Below are positions 12,101 to 24,100 of a stretch of 64,000 bases of DNA, piece after piece (position 1 is the stretch's first letter; every line of letters starts with the position of its first letter). The translations under genes and the position numbers were made by a program. The stretch covers positions 4,927,039 through 4,991,038 of the forward strand of contig NC_051097.1 in the NCBI RefSeq assembly GCF_901709675.1, given 5' to 3'. Below the pieces are notes generated by a model. The model had not been told where the DNA came from. It did no database searches and saw nothing but the letters and a program-made list of their open reading frames with translations. Source of the DNA: Syngnathus acus (Eukaryota; Chordata; Actinopteri; Syngnathiformes; Syngnathidae).

Positions 12101-15100
12101 AATTTCTGCAGTCCAACACATGCGCACACACACAGTTTCTCTGTGGACCCCTATATGGTAGACTTGTAAAAAAAAAAAAAAAAACGTTGTCAGTTTGAGC
12201 GTGCAGGCATTTCACGAGCATGAAATGCCAACGCAGTGCTTGTATCTGCCACTCTTCATTCCGACATGTCACTCCACAATGTGTCGATCCCAGCCTTCAC
12301 TTCTCCTCCTTCATATGCCAAATATGGCTGTCTTCTGTCTCCGTGTGGTTTATCGATCCACTATGTAAAGCAGTCATCGAGGGACAGATGTGGTCACTGA
12401 CATTTTACATTGTTACTTCACCCACTTTCATTTGTGACTTATCATTTCACTCGTTCACTTTTTTCCCCTCCCCTCTATCTATCACCATCTTCGCAGTTGT
12501 GTGCATTATTCGTGCGAAGCCATCGACTGCCAGGAGCCCTTGATCCGCAATGCAGAGCTCAAGTGCAACAACGCCGGCCGCCATTTCTACAACGGCGACC
12601 GCTGCACCATCTCCTGCAACTCGGGATATGTCCTGCAGATCCACCAGGATGATGACATCATCAAGAGCCAGGTGATGCACAACATCGTCTGTACATAACA
12701 AAGAGCATATTGGGACATGCGTGCCAATGTGAATGCACACACGATGCAAACTTCAGCACACAAGTGGCCAGGGGAGAGCTTCTGCTTGCCTCTGCACTTC
12801 TTTTGTCACCTGCCAGTGCCACAGCCAGTCCCTCGGGTTGGGTGAGGTAGGGGGAAGGGGATGACATCATCCAGGTAGACATAGTGCGGCACTGAGGAGC
12901 TGGGGAGATGTCCACCCGGCGCCTCCTCTCTGCACATGTGAGCGCCTCATACCTGTTTAGTCCCTCGCCGAGAATGCTGCGCCATCACCTCAGACAGTCA
13001 CTTTGTGTGCCTGTCGCTCTGCTGGGACCATGACATCATCGCATAGTGTCTGCTACCCCTCCCCTCCCTCTTTCACTCCCAGCCTCTCTCACTTCCTTTA
13101 CGCATGCGTGTGCACACGCACACTCACACACGCATACACACACAGTGAAGCCACTGTTTAACTGCATAGATTTGCTACCGCGTCGGCACATAAAAGGCAC
13201 TTGCATGTAGAAACCGACACGCATACGGGAAATTGCACTCAATGCCCTGCATAAACAAGATACACACAGATGCAGGCACATGCACTTCTACAAGTAAATA
13301 AACAAACAGGAGAGTTGACGCCATGCCGTAAAGCTGTAAAATTGGCTTCAAGATTCTGGAAAGGCCAGTATAAATGCTTTATCCCCCAATATGGCTAACG
13401 TTAAAGCCAGAATAATAAGAAACGAGATGAGATAACAAAGTGTCCAATGAGCTTTTATGCATAGCCACACGTGTATAATGATTAAAAAAAAGTGAGCAGA
13501 CTTTCCCAGACTTTAGTAGGTATTGTTTCCTTTATAGCTGTCCCTGATGTGTCCTCTGCTCAATGACCCGGTCTGCACTGTACATGTGCATAAAGTGCCA
13601 CATGGGAATAATTACACCAGTGGAGTGTGGCGGTGCATTTACGTCCACAAACACAATAGTTCCCCATTGAGTCTGAGCGCGTCGCTAATTGCATTAGGGT
13701 TTGATTGACGCCGTACTTCGTGGCTATTCATCAATGCCAATTCATTTAGTGCTAAATTATGCTTTGTTAGAGTGGCAGGGGCAGGTATATGTGGAGAAAG
13801 TGGAGGGGAGGGACAGCGGCAAATAGGAAAGACAGTAAGGTCTGCCCCATTTTGTGTACAGTTATTTAAATAGAGAAGGCTAACCTCAATCAAAATACTA
13901 AGATGTGTTAAGCAGGACCACCGAGGAAGATAAAAATGGGTTGTGGGTGCACCAGATGATGGATTTGTTTGAAGGAAATCACATCGTTATTCCATGTATA
14001 CATTTAGGAGTCTTCATCATCACACATAAGACGTTTGGGCAAACTCTGACCTTGTGACATTTTTAGAAATGTGGCAAGTTTTCAAATCTTATTGCCATAC
14101 TTCACCCAAATACAAAAAAAGTCAACTATAAAATATTTGTTGTATACACTGTTTAAATGTATTCACCATCATAGCCAATTTGAGGGCTTCATACTTGTGA
14201 AAAATTACCAGGATGAACCCTCTTGGAATTTTTTTTATTGGTGTTTAAGTGTCAACAAAACAGAAATTCGTTTGAGAAAATATTCCAGAATGTGTAACAC
14301 TTTCATCAATTCTAAAACGATGACTTTCCTCAATTTCCCCAGTTCTTAAAAGAAACAACTACTGATATGATATTGAGACTCTCAGCCAGTTTGCTGTCTA
14401 AAGAACACAAAATGTATTATGGAATATTCAATGAGAAATATTAAGAAATACTGAAAAAAAAAAACCAAAAAAAAAAACTATTGATTGATCGTTCATTTAT
14501 CCCATAGTCAATGAAGAAAATGATGTAGTCAAATGTCCAACCCCAGTCAGAGTCACTCTGGGGTCACTTCGAGGGTTTGGATCATTTCAGCGATGAGCCA
14601 TGTTCCTCTTGACTCTTAAACTTGGCTACATATGTTCTTTAAGTAGGCAGACAGACAACCATGTGCCAAAAAACATCAACATAAATTTGCGAAATGATTT
14701 TCAAATGAGCCTTGTCCTGTCACTGGGGGCACCTAAATCACTCAGCTCACATGTCGCCGATAATAGAGCTGATGCTGCAAAGTAGTTGTGCTGACAGAAT
14801 GATGTTTATAATTACTCTATAGAATGTGGTGGGGTTAATTGGGGGCGGATGTGGCTTTTTTTTTTTTTTCTTTTCACGCCTGGACAGCAGCGTACATTTG
14901 CCAAAACACTGGACAAACAAGACAAACGTGAAGGAGATTTAAGGCAGTCACTGTGAACGCCCATTCTTACATCCCAATTTCAAAAGCGAGCTGAGTCACG
15001 AGCCGTCGTTCCATTGCAAAGTCAAATCAAGTTCAACAACACAGAAGTTGAACAAAATAAAATATCAGATTGCTTTTATTCAAAGTGAAATTGTCTGTTT

Positions 15101-18100
15101 TCTATTGAAGAGAGCTCTGACTGTTAGTTTCTTGTGGTTGCGCCAACTGGCGAGCAATATGCTTGTGATTTGTGATCAAAATAAGCTTGTTCTTTTAATA
15201 TTTTACATTATATCAGTTGGGGTAGGAAAGCCCCTTTGACTTTTTGAGGTCAATATTATTCTTAGACCAAATTGCTCATTTGAGTGCTTTCCCTTCCATA
15301 CAAATTCACAAAGTCTTACTGGTGCGTTTATCTCGGTCAAAATTTGGGAGACGTTACCGGTATGAATTTAAAAAAAAAAAAAAAAGTCTCAGTAGTTGCA
15401 ACTTAGTAGAACTACCAAATAGCGGCCATGTTTGGTTTGGGATTATGTTGCAGACAATAAAATCATGTCTGAAACTATATCTGGACCACCACTTGATGAA
15501 ATACTATATATATTTTTTAAAAACTTATATATCTATTTTATATGACAATAATGTTAAAACGTTACTTTGCCTGCCATCCATGGCTTTGCTGACAGTTTAG
15601 ACTCTGGTACACATTATTCAAAATAGAATTACTTTCAATGGGAAATTTCTATTTGAAAGTAAACAAAAAGTGTTTCATGGAATGAATTGTGGTTGCCTTG
15701 TTGCTCGAGTTGAAAAGTTTAACAGGCAGTGTCTTCTTATCTTCTTCCATTAGCCATTGTATCTTTATCACACTAAAAAAAAAAAAAAGATCCAGGAACA
15801 CGTTCTTCTCTGGATATTTTCTTTCCCCCCCATCCGTACATTTAAGTTGTAAATGTTGCAGCTGTCTGTTTGCCATTTGAATTGCTTTCAAGTGGTCAGA
15901 GAACACTGAGTACTGGCACCACAACTGACTAATAGCCACGGTTTCTCATATAGACATCCCTTTCGGGCTCTACTGGCTTGTGGTAATACAACACGGCAAC
16001 TTGAAAGTGCTCGGCGAGCTGAATTACGGCCGTACTGTATGTGATCAAGTCAGCCCGACTACATATTAGATTTAGAGTGTGACCAGAAGACCCTCTTAAG
16101 TCTCTTTAAGGCGGTGGTGCATGGTGTCAACGTGTGACCTGTAAATGTGTGTGGCCGTGCGAGGAGAGGGCCACTATAGGCTCCGTTCAGACAAATGCTG
16201 TGGAATGTCCCAGAGGCCATTACCTTCAGTACGGAATTAATGCGTATTAGACGCTGACATTATTTTAGTGAAAGGGCATTTGAAGTAGGAAGTCAGTCAG
16301 TTCATCTGAAGATGTCTTCTACTGCTTTTTGTCTTCTACTGCTAATTGCAGATACCTTTGAGTTAATTAAAATGTCTTTGCATAAGATAACGTATAAGCA
16401 GCTATAGCTAACTTGCTAAATAACAGAAAATATATCTAAAAAAACTAGTACCTACTACTACCAAAACTCTGGAGAGCTGAGGAGCTTCTGCTCTCTTATT
16501 GTCCCACCTCAGTAGATTCCAAACACTTTGACCCTCATCAAAGTTCTGGCCAAATTGGACCTTGCTAATTAAAAAATGCAACTCTGGCAAACTTAAATAC
16601 CTCAGCTCTGTCATCACTATTTACCTCTTTCCAGTGACAGTTTTTGGGCTTCATTTTTTTAAAGCTTGTAAGTCAAACCAAAAACCTTCACACAAAAAGA
16701 GCTTTTTGCTAGTAATGCGACGCAGCAACACTCACTCTAATTAATTTCAGAAGTATGTTTGAATCTTTGCTTGAACTTGTATCGAATTTCAAAAATATTC
16801 CCTGTACAGCTATTCGGGGTTTTAGACCGATTCATTCCAATTAATTTTATTCGGAAATTAATTTTGAAAATTGGAGCTTGTTGCGGTACCGCCGCAGAGC
16901 AACACATGGGGTTCTTCGTTTTAGATATACAGTTGCTTCCAGCTAAAATATCCGTCTGCACCATGTTTGCGGATTTTATAACCCGAAAAGGTTATTATGT
17001 GCTTAAATCCTTCAGTGGTTCTGGTTCCTTCTCTCATTCATTAGGTTACAATGAGAGCTTATATTGTTGCCAAAGTCAAAATCCTTACTGTGTTTTGTCA
17101 CTCAAAGACTCTCTGATGTTACTGTTTTTTCTGCACACAAATCATTTTATTTTTTTTCACAACAGCGGTTGGCTAGACATCAAGTCAACCTCAGCCAAAA
17201 TACCAGCGGGAGTCCTTTTTATTGTACAATACAAGTTTCAAGTCTACGCGTGTCCAAATTTATACTGAAAATGTGTTTCCTTTGCTGTTTTAGTGCGTCA
17301 AATCATCAACATAATGAACAGGATAATGACATATAGGTTGTTTCCATCAAACCATTCCAAATGTGGTACTTCTATATAGCGCCATTGGAACGTATTAACA
17401 AAATACAAGTGCAGTATATAGGCCGCAGCCATACTTTTCACATGTGCTCATGTGTTTGTGTGCCGCTTAAGGAAAAGCTCTGGCTCGAATGAAAATGTCG
17501 TCCTTCTGTTGGTTCTTGTGTCTAATAGGCTGCCTGGCTTGAATTAGGCAGAGTGGCCAAAGGTTGTTAAAGTGGCTACTGGAGGAGCGCTAGTCAGCTG
17601 TAAAGTTTTTAAAGGAGGGAAACTTCCCACAAATTTACACGCACAGCGGCACTCGCAGCCTTACGTGCCCTATAGCAGCCTACCACAGACCTTTAACAGC
17701 ACTCAATATTGTCATCGGATGGCTTTCCTTTGCGTTTGAAGAACCTTGCATGCATACTCTTTGTAATCATATTAGCTCCCGGGGGATTAATGACTCCCTT
17801 TTACGGCGGCCTCGCTCACATGGGACGCATGTGTTGCGTTCTAAGCATTTGGGAGTTTATTTATTTGGGGTGAACCTGATACTGTTATGCAGTGTCATAT
17901 GCTGGGATCCAGATGAAAGATCAAAAATTAATGACGGCAGAGAAATAAGGGGTTTCTGTTGCAAAAGAAAAGTCTGCTCAATTGAATGACGTTTATATTT
18001 GGACACTCTTTAAAGGGGAAAACAAAAAGTGGAGAAATTTATGTTAAAAACACAGATTTTCCTTTATTTAGTCTGAGTCGGCGACGGATGTCAAAATGAT

Positions 18101-21100
18101 AAAAGGTTCCCAGCTTTGTTGCGAGATTTGTTGGCGTGGTTATAAATCTAAGCATTCCCGTTGTGTAACATGTTGCGAGTTAATAGGAAAGGATGAAAAC
18201 ACTTGAGGTTTGGACGGCGCTCCGCATTTTGCTCTCATCCCTCTCAATAGAATACCACAAGCCAACTAATATAAAGGAATCCAAACTATTTCTATTAGGG
18301 TATCAAGCCAATCAGAAATTTCGATTTGGAGAAATTTTATAACTGTTGTTTATCCCTCCCCTCATTTTTTTTTCACTCAGCTTCAGTGTATGAACACCAA
18401 CCCTATGCGTGCATGCGCCTGCCGCCAAACATTTGTATAATAGTGCAAGTTTTATAAATGCTTGTCTGGCTCCTTTGTGTTCCGTTGTGTCCTCTTCCAT
18501 TTCACCAGCCTTCGAGTCCCCAATCGCTCTCAGTGCAATCAGTCAACTTGAAGGTCTGACGTCGTTTTTTTGTTTGAGAATCCCAGACTGGCGGGATTTA
18601 GATTTATGGATATCAGTCAGCTGTCAATCAATAAATCATGCCGCTAAGCTAAGGGCATTAGCTTGGTAGGTCAAATCTGTGTATGTGTCATTGAGCCATC
18701 TTTTTGTATTTCTATCCACCAGACAAAAAAAAAAATGGGCTGTCTGTCAAAAGAAATTGAGGCACCAAAACCGATTGAATTTCTGTAGAAACATCCAGTG
18801 TGTGTTTGTGTGTGAGTGCTTCCCAGAAATTGACACACTGCTACCTAGGTCAGCCTGCATTGTGTTAGCGCTGAGGTGTTAGGTGCACTTGTAGGATATC
18901 AGTTGTCTAAATGGTGCAACTTGCAAATGTCCTGTTGGTTACTTGAACTGCTGAGTGGCCAGTGCGGCTTACCGACGTGCCGTAAGCGAAGCTCAATCGG
19001 ATTTTGTTAGGCGACATGCTTATAAAAGCATATATCGGACAGCGATTCACTATCATCAACGAGCAAACGTCAATTCGTTGGGTTATTGCGTCTTGAAGTC
19101 AAAAATTGCACCGGGTAAAACACTAAAAGTAGCAGTAACCTTTAAGGACCTTTGACTTCAGCAACCTCATCCATCCTGTTTCGAGATATTATTAAAAATG
19201 AATAGGTGTCTTGTTTAAGTCAGCTGGGATCACTGGTTAACCCTAAAAAAATAACAAAAACAATGAGTTTCTTTCGCATGTAAGTGATATTAAAAAATGG
19301 TTTACGACAGTTCTGATATGCAACCTTTTGATCTTATGAATGGCGCCAGTCTGTTTACATTGTACATTTACCATATACAAGCGTACTACTACCAAATGAT
19401 ACTCTTCTGAAAATTGGGAAGCATAAGATATTGCTTTACAAAGAAACTAGTAGAACAACTTTTGAAACGATACCCTGTGCTCCTTTGCAGTCTGACTCTT
19501 TGGTGACCATAACCTGCGCAAACGGCAAATGGAACAAACAGGTGTCATGCGAGCCAGTCGACTGCGGTCTGCCTGACAAATATCACGTTCATCCGGCCAA
19601 TTTCAACTTCCCCGAGGGAACCACCTATGGCAAGAAGAGCACTTTCCAGTGTCGCGAACCCGCCCAGCTTGTAGGTGAGTGGCCTCGTCGTGCTCGTGCA
19701 TGTATAGATGTTTTTTTTCAGCCTGCCCTTAAAATACCTTTGGCGAGGTTTGCTTGGGAAAGATGGCATAAACTTAAGTGCAATCTTGGGAGTGTCAGAC
19801 AAGCAAACAGATGAGGCCCGTGTCTTCTCTTACATTGTTTTCATTTTTAAATTTTAATGCGCATTAGGATCCTGGTAAGTTCTGCATTTTTCAGAGTCTA
19901 GTGGGAGAGATACAAAGCAAGATGACACGACTTTTACAGGCAACTGAACATCTCATGACTGGTCCTTCAATCTACATGTTTTCGTCTGTTGATCAGGTAC
20001 CAACAACACGTTGACCTGCTTGGAGGATGGGCTATGGTCCTTTCCGGAGGCTCTCTGCGAGCTTCGCTGCCCTGCTCCTCCGCCCGTGCCCAACGCCGTG
20101 CTGCAGACTAAACGCTGCAATGAGACGGGCCTCAAAGTGGGAACACTGTGCAAGTACAAATGCAGGCCGGGCTATCATGTGACCAATAAACCCAAGAGGT
20201 AAAGAAGCAAATGGTCATTGATGAACGAATCTTTTGTCCCCACAAACAGAATTGTGGTGAATAGAAACAGATTATTTGAAACGTTCTCTAATTTCCTCAT
20301 CATAATTTAAATTTTTGCAGGCGAGCGTTTAAACGTCAGTGCACCGAAGACGGCAGTTGGCTGGAGGGGGCCTGCGAACCGGTGACTTGCGACCCCCCGC
20401 CACCAACCTTCCATGATTCCTACCACTGCACCGACGGCTTCCGCTTCGACAGCGTTTGCCGACTTAACTGCTCTGACCCGGCCGGTAATAGCGCTAATGC
20501 CGTCACTGGAGGCTCCGCCCACACGGTGAGGCTGCTGCACGCTCCATGCAAGCAGGTCTGTCCATCTCTTGCCTCTCTTTCTATTCTTTATTGCGCTTTT
20601 TGTGTGTGTGTCTATCATGTGTCATTTGTAGAGCAACAAAACATTGCCTTTGTCTTGGATTTCTTTCCTCTTTTTGAGTGTTTTGTACTTTGAAGGCTTT
20701 ATGCAAAAAGAGATAAATCGATGAACTAAAATAAATACATGGACGGGTAGATAATTAGCTCATGGATGGGTAGATTATTTTTAAAAAATTAAAATACTAC
20801 GGTAAAAAAATCAATTAAAATACTGTATATTAATTACTTTTTCTAATTGATTTTTCATTGATTATAATTAATTGGAAAAATGAAAACATTTGTAATTTAA
20901 AAATGAGTTAAAATATTCTAAATGCAAACTGGTATCATATTAGTTAGCTTCCTAAATAATTAAGATAATAATTATTTTTAGAGTTATGATATATCTATAT
21001 TAGTAACACCATAAATTTAACTTAATCGGCTTAATACCCCCCCACGAGTCTTAATATAAAGACATTTGGAGGCACAGTTTAAGAGAGATCCTAATTTGTG

Positions 21101-24100
21101 CCTCAGTGCTTAAAGCACCGTAGAAGAACCTGAGAGCTTTAATCTTTTGTCCGTATTGTGTAAAACAGACAATATTGTCAACTAAACACATGCTATAAAC
21201 AGTTCTCTGATAAGTTCCTCGTATAGATATTTAATGAAACCGACTTGCCCCCATAGTACCTGCCATCTTTTATCGGGTAGTCCTTACATTGTTTTCAGGT
21301 TAGTCGACTCCCGTAGCACCCCTTAGTTTGATGCTGCTCTATTCAGAAGGCTATTGATTTCCACAACAACACTGCTTGCCTTGGAATTCTGAAATGTATA
21401 CACCTCTTAATCTGCTCGGCCTCTCAGGCCTCGTGGCTTGGATGCCTGATAAAAGTTGGATTGTATTTCCCTGCTTTTGCAACGAGATGCCAGCATAATG
21501 TCCTCGCGTAATGTCCTCGTCCTGCCAGTCGGTTGAGCGTGTCCGTGTTGTTTTTGCAGGGCGCGAGCGCCAACGCGATCCGCTGTAGGAAGGACGGCAA
21601 CTGGACGGGGTCCTTCCGCCTCTGCCCCAATATCAAAGGCCAGTGTTCCTTACCTCAAAACCTGCATTACAGCCTTCAGTACTCATGCAGGCGAGGTCAT
21701 GGCATAGGTGGGTATGCACTCAGAGATCAGCTGTCTTTATTAATCATGTCAACTTTTTTGCTCGCATCACTGTTTCTGACAATCTCCAAGGGACTTATAT
21801 CATTACTTGAATCTGCATTACAAAGTACTTTCGTGGTAGGGTTAGCATCAGCCAACCGAAAGTGTTTCTGTGGTGTTCTGCTAATAAGCTAGGATGAAAA
21901 TAATTAGCTGAAAACAACCACTTGGAGTGGTCGTACTAATTAACTGATTCAGTTGACTTGATTGTTGATTAATGGAGTCATGAAGCAATTTAGACCAAGA
22001 TGAGTGCACTACTTGGTTGTAACCAGCAGAAGTGCTGTCATCAACATCATCAAATGCCCATTGCTAAAATGTTGGATTTTTTTTGTCTGGATTTCCCGTC
22101 ACGTGCAGGCGAGGAGTGTGAGCTGTCGTGCAGGGAGAGCAACAACGACGTGGTGATCCTCCCTAGCAACATGACGGCAGAGAGTGTACTCAAGGAGCAC
22201 TGGAGGAACCCGCACAAGGTCAAGGTACGTTGGAGGAGCGTGTCCACTTCACCGTTGTGACAGACGCACTTGACAAAGCCCTGTGATCACAACTCTCCTT
22301 TAAGGAATTTGCCGCCTGGTGTCGATATCCTTGCTCCATCGGTCGAAATTCGAAAAAGGCCCACGTGTGCCTGCCTTTTATCTTCCGCCGTGACCAAATG
22401 TTTTGATTTGAAACATGGCAACCCCTCAGACATTTTTCAGAACATGGTGTTACCGTCTAGCGTGGTCGTTATAGTGCTTGAGCCGACTGCTATTTTTGGG
22501 ATATGCAGACAAGTCACACCTGTGCAAACGTTCAATTTTTGTGTGTGTCATACTGGAATAAATTACAGAAATTGAGTCAAATAATGTTATAGACGTTAGG
22601 TTGAGCAGGAAAGGTTTAAGGTTTGGGTTGGGTTAAGGATTACAAATATGTCTAGCGTTAAGAGTTAGAAGTTAGGCGTAACGTTCATGTTTAGTGTTCA
22701 CATCAAAATTTAAGTTTACTATATATAGGGTTAGAGTTGGGGTGAATGTTAGGGTTAAGCATTTTGCATTCATCCTAACCTAACCTAACCTAACCTAACC
22801 TAACCTAACCTAACCTAACCTAACCCTAACAGTCATCTCAATAGTTTACAGAAACGGTCCCAATTTATATGTGGATCTGGGTGTCTCTGGGCCACATCAA
22901 GTATTCCACAAAAAAGGGTTCAAAAAGTACAACTAATCCAGTCTTCTCAACATTTATTTATAACAGTTCAGAAAATTAACGGCCCCTCAGAACAAACACA
23001 AGATTGATGACCCTGTCCCCCATAGCGTATTCCGCAACATGTCTTGTTGAATAATGACATCTGATTTCTTGAGCAATGCAACTTTCTCCGTACATTGAAG
23101 AAATGTGAGGGGGAAAATAAAATAAATAAAATAAAACGGTCCAGCTCCTATTTTTTTTTAAATTGGCTGTTCTTGTTGCTGATATTTTCTTCACGTTAGG
23201 TTTTATAGTCATGACTAGGACTGGGTGAAAGAATATCTTTTCATGCCACTTGTTGTCAATTTTGGAATTGCATTTCGCCAAACGCTGTCATGAGCCTGAG
23301 CTATGGGCTACAAAAAGCTCAGGGCAATATCAAAAAAGGTTGGGGCCCCACTGGCGTTAAACTTTGATGTCAAGTAGGGGGCCGCAAAATATCATCCTGT
23401 GAGCCACAAATTGCCCCCAGGCGGCAAGTTTGAAACCCGTGCTGTATGGTATAAGAGTAGTATCACATTTAATGATGATCCATCCATCCATCCATCCATT
23501 TTCTATACCGCTTGTCCCTATGGAGGTCGTGGGCGTGCTGGAGCCTATCCCAGCATTGCTTTGTTTAGTTTTTGATAGGGAAAGTTGAGGGGACACTGAT
23601 GTGGAAAGAATCACACTATTTATGTGTTGGTGTGCTTTCCCTCCTACAACCCATTTCGTATGCTTTCAGAGTCACGCTGAGTCAGCAGTGGGCTGGGCCA
23701 CGAGGACATGAAATGATCTGTTTTTCATGGGTGTACGTAATTGATATGATTTGTGCTCAGTGGTAAATTGAGCCTGTGCTGTTGGAGGGCGCCGCAATGG
23801 ATTGCATACAAGTAAATCCGTAAAGAGATAGCGGTCATATGCCAGAAGGTTGAGTGCGTCCTGGGAGCCAAAGCTCAGCATTGACATTGTTTGTTACTTT
23901 AGCGGGAAGATGATTTATTAACTATTACTTTGACATACAGTCAGTTGCCCGAAAGTCAATGAAGTGTGTGTATCTAAAGGATTGACTTAAGTGTGTGTAT
24001 CTTATTCCACAGACAAAAAGGACGATCAACAGGAACTTTTGTAGCCAAGCGTTAAAACGCATCTTTGTCCTCTAAAATGTAGTAAGAAAATTAAAATACA

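Noticed and set aside
16759-17268. 169-residue + strand open frame in a pappa intron
   Set aside because: It has no recognisable domain, an irregular cysteine-rich and phenylalanine-rich composition, and A+T-rich surroundings. It is most likely chance.
22774-22830. A CRISPR-like or true telomere array
   Set aside because: The units are contiguous pentamers without spacers, inside a gene intron, so this is a simple repeat.
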